Notes under the pieces: model-generated
The model's database searches: none
Told to the model about the DNA's origin: nothing
Seen by the model: only the letters and a program-made list of their open reading frames with translations
Position numbers and translations under genes: made by a program
Shown here: positions 1-6,031 of the stretch, one piece after another
Position numbering within the stretch: position 1 is the stretch's first letter
Layout: every line of letters starts with the position of its first letter
DNA from: Bacteroidales bacterium UBA1751
GTDB lineage: Bacteria; Bacteroidota; Bacteroidia; Bacteroidales; UBA932
Length of the DNA stretch: 6,509 nucleotides
Reading direction: 5' to 3'
Assembly (NCBI GenBank): GCA_002315995.1
Contig: DCHN01000057.1
Coordinates: 6,516-13,024 of the forward strand

Positions 1-22
1 TTTTAGGCTTCGTTTTTCTCAT
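1..22 (-). CDS. rpsG: 30S ribosomal protein S7, N-terminal fragment (runs off left edge)
   Basis: Only the first seven codons are inside the window. On the minus strand an ATG at 22-20 opens a frame reading MRKTKPK, which matches the usual Bacteroidales S7 start (MRKAKPK...). The identification rests on this short match plus position: rpsG follows rpsL in the str operon of almost all bacteria, and here it begins 28 nt after the rpsL stop codon. S7 is a primary 16S rRNA-binding protein that organises the head of the 30S subunit. The rpsL-rpsG gap is A/T-rich, has no obvious Shine-Dalgarno sequence and shows no large secondary structure of the kind S7 binds for autoregulation in E. coli. The two genes are probably co-transcribed from the promoter upstream of rpsL. 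Confidence 0.85.
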
Positions 23-50
23 TTTCTTGAGTTTTTAAATGATTAATGAC

Positions 51-440
51 TTACTTCTTAGCTTTTGCAGCCTTTGGTCTCTTGGCACCATAGAGTGAAC
101 GTGACTGTGTACGTCCGTCTACGCCAGCAGTATCCAAAGCGCCCCTAAGAATGTGATAACGTACTCCTGGAAGGTCTTTTACACGACCGCCTCTTACAAG
201 CACAATTGAGTGCTCCTGCAAGTTGTGTCCTTCGCCAGGGATGTAGGCATTCACCTCTTTCTGATTTGTCAACCTTACACGTGCAACCTTACGCATTGCA
301 GAGTTAGGTTTCTTAGGAGTTGTGGTGTATACACGCACACAAACTCCACGTCTCTGAGGACATGCATCCAACGCAGGTGACTTTGACTTGATGTCAATAG
401 CCTCCCTACCGTTGCGAACTAACTGTTGAATTGTAGGCAT
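51..440 (-). CDS. rpsL: 30S ribosomal protein S12
   Basis: This is a complete S12 of 129 residues (E. coli S12 is 124). S12 sits at the 30S decoding centre and controls tRNA selection accuracy. The diagnostic blocks are all present: CPQRRGVCVRVYTTTPKKPN near residues 27-46, the GEGHNLQEHS block at 69-78, and GGRVKDLPGVRYH at 84-96. Residue numbering coincides with E. coli: K43, K88 and D89 are all wild type. K43 and K88 are the classic sites of streptomycin-resistance substitutions and D89 is the residue methylthiolated by RimO. The C-terminus is a Lys/Ala-rich tail. The ATG at 440-438 is preceded by an A/T-rich leader without a Shine-Dalgarno sequence, as is normal in Bacteroidota. It is the first gene of a leftward str-type operon, with rpsG next, driven by a promoter at 494-524. 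Confidence 0.98.
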   Translation of the reverse strand: MPTIQQLVRNGREAIDIKSKSPALDACPQRRGVCVRVYTTTPKKPNSAMRKVARVRLTNQKEVNAYIPGEGHNLQEHSIVLVRGGRVKDLPGVRYHILRGALDTAGVDGRTQSRSLYGAKRPKAAKAKK

Positions 441-473
441 AATTAATTGTTAATCTTTTAATTATATTTGTTT

Positions 474-491
474 ACCCCCTTTTATGGGGGT
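474..491 (-). promoter_or_regulatory. Stem-loop at predicted 5' end of the rpsL mRNA
   Basis: On the minus strand the sequence reads ACCCCC-ATAAAA-GGGGGT: a perfect 6-bp stem with five G:C pairs and a 6-nt A-rich loop. It starts 2-3 nt after the -7 box at 494-501, so the transcription start should fall at or just before the first stem bases. The hairpin would then be the extreme 5' end of the rpsL-rpsG mRNA, about 35-50 nt upstream of the start codon. It could protect the message from 5'-end-dependent decay, but that is inference. It is unlikely to be an intrinsic terminator for the protease gene, because the bases after it (TAAACAAAT) are not a U-tract. Confidence 0.55.
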
Positions 492-493
492 TG

Positions 494-524
494 CAAAGAT
501 ACGGATTATTTGTCCAAATCCAAA
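494..524 (-). promoter_or_regulatory. Bacteroides-type promoter for rpsL-rpsG
   Basis: On the minus strand, TTTG at 524-521 is followed after exactly 19 nt by TATCTTTG at 501-494. This is a full match to the Bacteroides primary sigma consensus (TTTG, 19-21 nt, TAnnTTTG). The -33 box lies inside the last codons of the S41 protease gene, which stops at 506, and the -7 box lies just after it. Transcription should start near 490-488, giving a leader of about 50 nt before the rpsL ATG. The strong match suits a highly expressed ribosomal operon and implies that rpsL does not depend on transcription from the protease gene. Confidence 0.75.
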
Positions 525-2143
525 AAAACTTTCAAGGCATCACGCAACTGAACATCTTCTTTTACAGAATATTCCACCTCTCCGGCAGAGTAGTGGTACT
601 TGGCCACTATTTCCATTCCTATGATATGTGCCAATGTCTCACGGTTGTTCCTTATTGCCTCCTCCTTTGTTACCGTAAGGCGCTCCTTGAGGTTGTCGAA
701 GTACTCTTTTGCTCCATCATAGAGTCCCTCGGTCTTGGCATCCTTTATTACGTTCTCGAGTTTTGCAAGCGATGCACTTCTGAAATCGAACTCCTTGCCG
801 GAGGCGAACTCTACGAATTTGTTGAAAATATCATCGGTGACCTTGAACTCTGAAGGTGAAGCTATTGAATCATTGTCTTTGTAGAATTGAATGGCAAAAT
901 CATCAATAACAGCGTTGCCAACAAGCGAATAAACCACTCTGGCGTATGTTCTGTCCTTTATTGTACTGTCTGGGGCAATACCGCCGCCATCCCATACGCT
1001 GCGGCCCTTCACAAGGGTCTTGAACTCCCTCTTGAGAGAATCCGGTATTGTTCCAACACTTCCATCCTCCCTTCTGTTGGAGTAGTCAATTGCCTGGACG
1101 CACCTTCCGCTTGGGGTGTAATACTTGGCAATGGTGAGCTTGAGCACTCCGTTGTATGGCAGTTGCGCCATTCCCTGTACAAGGCCTTTGCCGTATGTCC
1201 TTTCACCTGCAATGAATCCTCTGTCGAGGTCCTGAATGGCACCTGTTACAATCTCCGATGATGATGCGCTTGATGAGTTCACCATAACCATAAGAGGCAT
1301 GAGTGTGTCAACAGGTGTCTCTTCGGTAATGTAGCACATCTGCTCACTCTCGTCCCTGCCCTTCTGTGTCACCACTTTTGTTCCTTTTGGAAGGAATATT
1401 GACAGTGTCTTCACCGCTTCATCGAGCAGTCCGCCTGGGTTGTTTCTCAGGTCAAGCACCATTCTTCTGGCACCCTTGGCCTTCAGGTCAACAACAGCAC
1501 TGCGTGTCTGGGCTGAACCGTTCACTGTAAAACCGGAGAGCCTGATATACCCGGTGGTGTCATTGAGCATTCCGTACCAGGTGACATCAGGGAAATGAAT
1601 CTTCTCCCTTACCGGCTTTATAACCACCTTCTGACCGCTTCTGCCTTTAATGACGTTCAGTGTGAGCTCGGTGCCGGGAGTTCCCCTGAGCATCTTGCTG
1701 CATTTGTCGGCATCAAAAGGTTTTACGTCAACCCCGTTTATATGCGTAATCTTGTCGCCCGGCTCAAGTCCGCTCTTTGCGGCTGGAGACATATAATAGG
1801 GTTCAATAATGGTTACGAGCGAGTCTTCAGGATACTTCCTGATTGAAGAGCCCATTCCGCCATATGAGGATGTGGTCATCATCTCCAGGGTCTCCTGCTC
1901 TTCCGACGGTATGAAAACCGTATATGGGTCAAGTGAAGAGAGCATTGCATCAATTCCTGTTGCAACAATCTTCTCCACATTCACCGTGTCAACGAATTTT
2001 GCCTGAAGCGCTTTGAGAATCTCATACTGTGATTCCAGATTCTTGCCGAGCTTGAACTCCCTGCTCTGGGCCGAAGCTGAAAACAGTGTGCACAGTATCA
2101 TTAGTGCAACAAGCGGTAAACAGATAATCTCTTTCCTTCTCAT
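506..2143 (-). CDS. S41 family C-terminal processing peptidase with PDZ domain (periplasmic)
   Basis: This is a 545-residue secreted serine protease of the CtpA/Prc family, which cleaves proteins near their C-termini in the periplasm. Residues 1-25 form a signal peptide with basic MRRK, a hydrophobic core and an ASA cleavage site before QS. A PDZ domain at about 88-166 includes SGLEPGDKITHINGVDV. The S41 core follows, with VLDLRNNPGG near 229-238 and NSSSASSSEIV holding the catalytic Ser294. Lys319 (YGKGLVQ) is 25 residues on and Gln323 four further, the spacing of the known Ser-Lys-Gln triad, so the enzyme looks intact. A helical C-terminal region of about 130 residues completes it, as in other Bacteroidota members. 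An in-frame TTG at 2161 would add six residues. I prefer the ATG at 2143 because it gives a clean signal peptide and lies downstream of a possible -7 box at 2172-2179. The substrate is unknown. A specific symbol such as ctpA or prc cannot be assigned. Confidence 0.95.
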   Translation of the reverse strand: MRRKEIICLPLVALMILCTLFSASAQSREFKLGKNLESQYEILKALQAKFVDTVNVEKIVATGIDAMLSSLDPYTVFIPSEEQETLEMMTTSSYGGMGSSIRKYPEDSLVTIIEPYYMSPAAKSGLEPGDKITHINGVDVKPFDADKCSKMLRGTPGTELTLNVIKGRSGQKVVIKPVREKIHFPDVTWYGMLNDTTGYIRLSGFTVNGSAQTRSAVVDLKAKGARRMVLDLRNNPGGLLDEAVKTLSIFLPKGTKVVTQKGRDESEQMCYITEETPVDTLMPLMVMVNSSSASSSEIVTGAIQDLDRGFIAGERTYGKGLVQGMAQLPYNGVLKLTIAKYYTPSGRCVQAIDYSNRREDGSVGTIPDSLKREFKTLVKGRSVWDGGGIAPDSTIKDRTYARVVYSLVGNAVIDDFAIQFYKDNDSIASPSEFKVTDDIFNKFVEFASGKEFDFRSASLAKLENVIKDAKTEGLYDGAKEYFDNLKERLTVTKEEAIRNNRETLAHIIGMEIVAKYHYSAGEVEYSVKEDVQLRDALKVFLDLDK

Positions 2144-2153
2144 CTCTTTATGT

Positions 2154-2188
2154 TTTGTCAATTGTATCCCGCAAAATTAATATCTTTA
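2154..2188 (+). promoter_or_regulatory. Possible weak promoter for rdgB-recO
   Basis: TATCTTTA at 2181-2188 matches TAnnTTTG in all but the last base. A TTTG lies at 2154-2157 with a 23-nt spacer, slightly longer than the preferred 19-21. Transcription would begin near 2193-2195, giving a leader of about 28 nt before the rdgB ATG. The element is back to back with the possible leftward -7 box at 2172-2179, so the two promoters would share the same DNA. Confidence 0.4.
2172..2179 (-). promoter_or_regulatory. Possible -7 box for the S41 protease gene
   Basis: On the minus strand TAATTTTG fits TAnnTTTG. There is no good TTTG at the expected 19-21 nt upstream, so the call rests on the -7 box and its position alone. 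Transcription would start near 2165-2168. That leaves a leader of about 22-25 nt to the ATG at 2143, but almost none to the alternative TTG at 2161. Confidence 0.35.
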
Positions 2189-2199
2189 CTGCAATTTTA

Positions 2200-2215
2200 A
2201 GAATCCGCAGATTCT
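2200..2215 (+). repeat. Inverted repeat (potential stem-loop) in the rdgB leader
   Basis: AGAATC and GATTCT form perfect 6-bp arms around a CGCA tetraloop. The structure ends 6 nt before the rdgB ATG. In RNA it would sit where the ribosome binds and could dampen initiation; as DNA it could be a small protein-binding site. Its stem is weak (two G:C pairs), so function is uncertain. Confidence 0.35.
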
Positions 2216-2221
2216 AATTGT

Positions 2222-2821
2222 ATGGAAATAATATTCGCTACATCAAATCCTCATAAGGTTCGTGAAGTGGGCGCCATACTTGGCGAAAACTTCAAGCTCA
2301 TACTTCCTTCTGAACTCGGCATTACGGAAGATATCCCGGAAACAGGGTCAACTCTTGAAGAGAATGCTCTTCAGAAATGCCTTTATATCTGGAACAGGCT
2401 CCACAAGCCTGTATTCTCCGATGATTCCGGCCTTGAGGTCGATTGCCTGAACGGAGCCCCCGGTATTCATACGGCAAGGTATGCTGGTGAAGATAAGGAT
2501 CCGGAGAAGAACATAGACAAACTTCTTGCCACACTGGAGGGTGTGAAGAATAGAAAGGCCCGGTTCCGTACCGCCATTGCTTACATTGATGCAAATGGGG
2601 AGCACCATATTACCGAGGGCATAATGCCGGGAGAGATTGCTCTAAGGAGGGAGGGGTCAGGAGGTTTCGGTTACGACCCTGTATTCATTCCTCAGGGGCA
2701 TGGTGGGCTCACCTTTGCGCAGTTGGGAGTTGATGTGAAGAACAGAATCTCCCACAGGAGCCAGGCTGTTGCAAAGTTCACCGACTTCCTTAGAAAGGCC
2801 AATAGTGGGCAACATGTTTAG
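2222..2821 (+). CDS. rdgB: RdgB/HAM1 non-canonical purine NTP pyrophosphatase
   Basis: This cytosolic house-cleaning enzyme hydrolyses dITP, ITP and XTP to the monophosphate and pyrophosphate, keeping deaminated purines out of DNA and RNA. The 199-residue length is typical of the family (E. coli RdgB is 197). Signature elements appear in order: ATSNPHKVRE at residues 6-15 (nucleotide and phosphate contacts), FSDDSGLEVD at 65-74 with the metal/catalytic Asp pair D67-D68, GAPGIHTARYAGE at 78-90, GGFGYDPVF at 147-155 (base recognition), and the C-terminal NRISHRSQA at 174-182. No key residue is missing. The ATG at 2222 directly precedes the conserved N-terminal strand, so the start is secure; the leader shows no Shine-Dalgarno sequence. 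recO follows 37 nt downstream on the same strand and the two are probably one transcription unit joining nucleotide-pool cleaning with DNA repair. The divergent neighbour is the S41 protease. Confidence 0.97.
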   Translation: MEIIFATSNPHKVREVGAILGENFKLILPSELGITEDIPETGSTLEENALQKCLYIWNRLHKPVFSDDSGLEVDCLNGAPGIHTARYAGEDKDPEKNIDKLLATLEGVKNRKARFRTAIAYIDANGEHHITEGIMPGEIALRREGSGGFGYDPVFIPQGHGGLTFAQLGVDVKNRISHRSQAVAKFTDFLRKANSGQHV

Positions 2822-2858
2822 TGAAGCGATACTGTAAAACAAACTGCAACACAGCGAA

Positions 2859-3605
2859 ATGACCACTGATGACCAGATAATAGTTCTGCGCACAATAAAG
2901 CATGCGGAGGGTTCGCTGGTCATACAGTGTTACTCCAGAGCTTCGGGCAGGATATCTGTATATGGTGCGGGTATTGGAAAGAGAGGGTCCAGAGGCGGGG
3001 CGCAACTCTTCCATCCGATGTCCATTCTTGATGTGACGCTTTTCCGGAAAAGCGGGAATTCCATGCCTTCAATAAAGGAGGTGCGCCCGGCCGTTCCTCT
3101 GACCTCCATAAGGAGCAGCGTGACCAAGGGGTGCATAACCCTCTTCATGAGCGAGCTCTTTCTCAAGTGCGTTCCGCAGCAGGAGGCTGACCAGGCCGTA
3201 TATGATCATTTGAGTACAATGGTGCAGATTCTTGAAAGCAGTACGGAGAGCGTTGCTAATTTTCCTGCTATGTTCATTCTGCATATCTGTACAATAACGG
3301 GATTCAGTATAAGAGACAACTATAGACCGGGTGGGGAGGAGGTGTTCAATTTGAGCAGCGGTTCATTCGTTGAGAGGGGTGGCGGGCGCATTGGGGAGAT
3401 TCTTCTTCCTTTGGAGGAGTCGAGGTTGCTGGCCTCTCTTGCCGCCTCCGATTTTTCAACAATGCATCTTATAAGAAGCAGCGGTCGGGTGAGAAAGGGG
3501 CTCATTAATGGCCTTGTTGAGTTCATTTCAATGCATCTTGGGTACGAAATTGAGCTGAAGAGCATTGAGGTTGCATCGTCTGTGCTGGAACCTCTTTTTG
3601 TTTGA
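2859..3605 (+). CDS. recO: DNA repair and recombination mediator protein RecO
   Basis: RecO works with RecR (and RecF) to load RecA onto SSB-coated single-stranded DNA at gaps, and can anneal complementary strands. The 248-residue product has the family layout. An N-terminal OB-fold spans about residues 1-80, starting DQIIVLRTIKHAEGSLVIQCYS, with a basic glycine-rich loop at 38-47 (GIGKRGSRGG) that suits nucleic-acid contact. It continues into LFHPMSILDVTLFRKS and IKEVRP, both typical of Bacteroidota RecO. A helical C-terminal domain follows, with an FMSELFLKC segment near 96-104. No four-cysteine zinc site, as seen in some RecO proteins, is present. The gene lies 37 nt after rdgB. Its last bases contain the -33 box of the promoter for the SLBB export gene. 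Identification is by pattern and fold-level resemblance; RecO is weakly conserved, hence slightly lower confidence than for rdgB. Confidence 0.9.
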   Translation: MTTDDQIIVLRTIKHAEGSLVIQCYSRASGRISVYGAGIGKRGSRGGAQLFHPMSILDVTLFRKSGNSMPSIKEVRPAVPLTSIRSSVTKGCITLFMSELFLKCVPQQEADQAVYDHLSTMVQILESSTESVANFPAMFILHICTITGFSIRDNYRPGGEEVFNLSSGSFVERGGGRIGEILLPLEESRLLASLAASDFSTMHLIRSSGRVRKGLINGLVEFISMHLGYEIELKSIEVASSVLEPLFV

Positions 3606-3628
3606 TATATGTTTTTGTATTATTTTTG
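3597..3628 (+). promoter_or_regulatory. Bacteroides-type promoter for the SLBB export gene
   Basis: TTTG at 3597-3600, a 20-nt spacer and TATTTTTG at 3621-3628 fully match the TTTG/TAnnTTTG consensus. The -33 box lies within the last codons of recO, whose stop codon is at 3603-3605. Transcription should begin near 3632-3635, about 22 nt before the ATG at 3656. An in-frame TTG at 3602 would be upstream of this start site, which argues against it as a translation start. Confidence 0.7.
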
Positions 3629-3655
3629 GGGTTCGTAAAAACCTTGATTTTGAAT

Positions 3656-6031
3656 ATGAAACTGAAGACCGTCATATCATTTATTCTTTCATCTCTGCTT
3701 GTTTCTTCAATTGCGCAGGCGCAGACTCCAGATCAGGCCCGCCAATTGGCGCAGCAGATGGGATACAGCGAGAAAGATATCAAATCCCTTCTGAACGAAA
3801 AGGGTAAAAACAGCAACGAGCTGTCATATCTTAACAGCGAGGAGTACACCAGGCTTAGGGACGATCTGGAGCAGGACTCCACATATCGTGTATTCAACGA
3901 TACCCTTTTGGTTGAAGAGGCAAAAAATGAGGAGACTCAGGTGAACAAGGAGACGATTTTCGGACACACATTCTTTAAAAGGAATTTTGTGAGCCGCAGC
4001 AAGGGTCTTGTACCTGGTATGAACCTTCCAACACCAAAAGATTATGTAATAGGTGCTGGAGACAAGGTTTTTATTGATATGTGGGGTTCAACCGTAAGCT
4101 CCTTCTCCGACACAGTCTCTCCTGAGGGATATGTGAACATACCCGATCTTGGCCCTGTTTACATAGCAGGAGTAACTGTTGAGGCTGCTCAGAAACGCAT
4201 AAAGACGCAGCTCTCCACCATTCACTCAGGGCTTATGGATACTGAATCTCCTTCAATTGACATAAGGCTTTCTGTGGGTTCAATGCACACCATAGTGGTG
4301 AATATTGCCGGTGAGGCACAAACTCCGGGATCATTCCCGCTTCCTGGAATGAGTACCGTAATTACAGCACTCTACAAGGCACAGGGTGTAACAGACCTTG
4401 CTTCAGTAAGGGATATCAGGATTTACAGGAGCGGGAAACTTATTGACACATTTGACCTCTACTCCTATATTGGCGGAAAATTCTCCAAGACTTTGACAAA
4501 ACTCCAGGACAATGACCTTATTGTTGTGCCGAGTTACTCGGCAAGAGGTGAACTCTCGGGTGAAATAAGACGCCCTATGCTGTATGACTTCAAGGAGGGG
4601 GAGAGCGTTGAATCAATTCTCAAGATTGCCGGAGGATTCAATGCCAATGCGAACAGGGATGTTGTATATATCAAAAGGCTTTCGAATGGTGACACTCTTT
4701 CCATAGGTGTTCCAAAGGAGAAGTTCGCCTCATTCAAGATTCAGGATGGCGATGTTCTCTCTGCATATGCATTCAGTGGTATCACCAAAAACCAGTGCAC
4801 AATAGACGGAGCGGTTCATACAAATGGCTCATTTGCACTTGGTGATGATGTAAAGACACTCTCACAGCTTTTGAAACTGGCTGGAGGCGTTACGTCTGAT
4901 GCATACACAAAGTGGTGTATAATAAAGAGGCACAATGATGTGTATGAGCCTATAAGCATCTCGGTGAACCTTGAGAATGTGCTGCTGGGCAAGGATGACG
5001 TAGTGCTTCAGGAGAATGACAACATACATATTCACTCTTTGAAAGCTCTTGTAAATGAATCTTCTGTATATGTTACCGGAGCTGTGAAAATTGAGTCGGA
5101 GATTAAATATTTCAAGGGTATGACGCTCAGGGATGCAATTATGCTGTGTGACGGATTTGCAATTGATGCCACCCAGGCAAAGATTGACATAGCGCGCAGG
5201 AACAGCCATACCAACTCTCTTCTTCCAAGCAATACGGCAGCCCATGTCATTACATATAACCTTGTTGAGAATCCGCAGGCCTTTGATGTAACTCTTGAGC
5301 CATTTGATATGATTATGGTAAGACAATCTCCTGATTACAAAGCGCAACAGTATGTAATGGTCAAGGGAGAGGTGGTTTTCCCTGGCACACATGTGGTTGA
5401 AGCCGATGTTGTACGCCTTACGGATATAATTGAGCAGACAGGTGGATTCCTCAATACCGCATACATTAAGGGAGCACAGCTTTCAAGACGTTTCACGGAG
5501 GTTGAAAAGAGCCAGTTGGAGGTTGCAGCCAAAATAGCTTATGAGGAGGCAAAGCAGATAAAGGGTGATACTACTGCAGTGAAATTTGATGTAAACCAGA
5601 TAGGTGACACTTACACCGTTGCAATTGACCTTGAGAGGGCTCTTGCAGATCCGAATTCAGACGCAAACCTCATTATGAAGGAGGGAGATGAAATATTCAT
5701 ACCTGCCTATACCAATACCGTTAAAATCAGTGGATACATAATGCGGCCTGTTACCGTTACCTATGACAAGAAACTGAAGTGGAAGGATTATGTAAACCTT
5801 GCAGGAGGTTTCTCAAAGGGGTCAATTCGCAGGAAGACATACGCCATTCACATGAACGGGGCGGTTTCTACAAAGTCGTGGGGAAGCCTTACAGTTGAGC
5901 CTGGAGATGAAATAGTTGTCCCTGGCAAGGAGATGAGCGAGAGAAACCAGTTCAACTTTGCCAATATAGCAACGGCAACATCTATGCTGGCATCTATTAC
6001 AACTATGATAGCATACCTTACAAAGTTGTAA
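3656..6031 (+). CDS. Wza-like polysaccharide export protein with multiple SLBB domains
   Basis: This is a 791-residue secreted protein of the outer-membrane polysaccharide export family, expected to form the periplasmic/outer-membrane channel for a capsule or exopolysaccharide. Residues 1-22 are a signal peptide (MKLKTVISF..., AQA cleavage before QT). There is no lipobox cysteine, unlike E. coli Wza, which is a 379-residue lipoprotein. A helical N-terminal segment (about 25-100) precedes the Poly_export domain at 126-208 (DYVIGAGDKVFIDMWG ... VNIPDLGPVYIAG). About six SLBB-type units follow, starting near 212, 297, 380, 470, 565 and 688. Several show a G-x-I/V...AGGF pattern (e.g. LKIAGGFNA, LKLAGGVTS, EQTGGFLN, NLAGGFSKG). 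Residues 766-788 form a hydrophobic/amphipathic helix, comparable in position to the Wza membrane-spanning helix. The start is the ATG at 3656, chosen for its clean signal peptide and the promoter at 3597-3628; a TTG at 3602 would add 18 hydrophobic residues. No Wzz or tyrosine-kinase gene follows. The stop overlaps the convergent dinF-like gene. Confidence 0.93.
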   Translation: MKLKTVISFILSSLLVSSIAQAQTPDQARQLAQQMGYSEKDIKSLLNEKGKNSNELSYLNSEEYTRLRDDLEQDSTYRVFNDTLLVEEAKNEETQVNKETIFGHTFFKRNFVSRSKGLVPGMNLPTPKDYVIGAGDKVFIDMWGSTVSSFSDTVSPEGYVNIPDLGPVYIAGVTVEAAQKRIKTQLSTIHSGLMDTESPSIDIRLSVGSMHTIVVNIAGEAQTPGSFPLPGMSTVITALYKAQGVTDLASVRDIRIYRSGKLIDTFDLYSYIGGKFSKTLTKLQDNDLIVVPSYSARGELSGEIRRPMLYDFKEGESVESILKIAGGFNANANRDVVYIKRLSNGDTLSIGVPKEKFASFKIQDGDVLSAYAFSGITKNQCTIDGAVHTNGSFALGDDVKTLSQLLKLAGGVTSDAYTKWCIIKRHNDVYEPISISVNLENVLLGKDDVVLQENDNIHIHSLKALVNESSVYVTGAVKIESEIKYFKGMTLRDAIMLCDGFAIDATQAKIDIARRNSHTNSLLPSNTAAHVITYNLVENPQAFDVTLEPFDMIMVRQSPDYKAQQYVMVKGEVVFPGTHVVEADVVRLTDIIEQTGGFLNTAYIKGAQLSRRFTEVEKSQLEVAAKIAYEEAKQIKGDTTAVKFDVNQIGDTYTVAIDLERALADPNSDANLIMKEGDEIFIPAYTNTVKISGYIMRPVTVTYDKKLKWKDYVNLAGGFSKGSIRRKTYAIHMNGAVSTKSWGSLTVEPGDEIVVPGKEMSERNQFNFANIATATSMLASITTMIAYLTKL
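6018..6031. repeat. Inverted repeat spanning the convergent gene overlap and both stop codons
   Basis: TTACAA-AG-TTGTAA is a perfect inverted repeat with 6-bp arms. It coincides exactly with the 14-bp tail-to-tail overlap of the SLBB export gene (stop TAA at 6029-6031, plus strand) and the MATE gene (stop TAA at 6020-6018, minus strand). The outer ends of the arms supply both stop codons. A stem would be A/T-rich and weak, so it is a poor terminator on its own, although a TTTTT run follows at 6037-6041 on the plus strand. Confidence 0.6.

Noticed and set aside
303..330. Possible streptomycin-resistance alteration in rpsL
   Set aside because: K43 and K88 are both wild type, as is D89; no known resistance substitution is visible at these sites.
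474..491. Hairpin read as an intrinsic terminator of the S41 gene
   Set aside because: No U-tract follows on the minus strand, and it lies directly downstream of a consensus -7 box, so a 5'-leader hairpin fits better.
521..527. T7 homopolymer near the 3' end of the S41 gene as a frameshift site
   Set aside because: A slip would alter only the last few residues. The run is better explained as part of the rpsL promoter -33 region.
491..853. 120-codon open frame on the plus strand opposite the S41 protease gene
   Set aside because: No family resemblance, no promoter or leader; antisense to the conserved C-terminal region of the protease.
2200..2210. 11-mer AGAATCCGCAG repeated at 5268-5278
   Set aside because: A few exact 11-mer repeats are expected by chance in 6.5 kb, and the second copy is plain coding sequence.
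3602..3655. Upstream TTG start for the export protein, overlapping the recO stop by 4 nt
   Set aside because: It precedes the predicted transcription start and would put a second hydrophobic stretch ahead of a complete signal peptide.
4862..5392. 176-codon open frame on the minus strand opposite the SLBB export gene
   Set aside because: The product has no recognisable domain and lies wholly inside a clearly coding gene on the other strand. It looks like a shadow frame.
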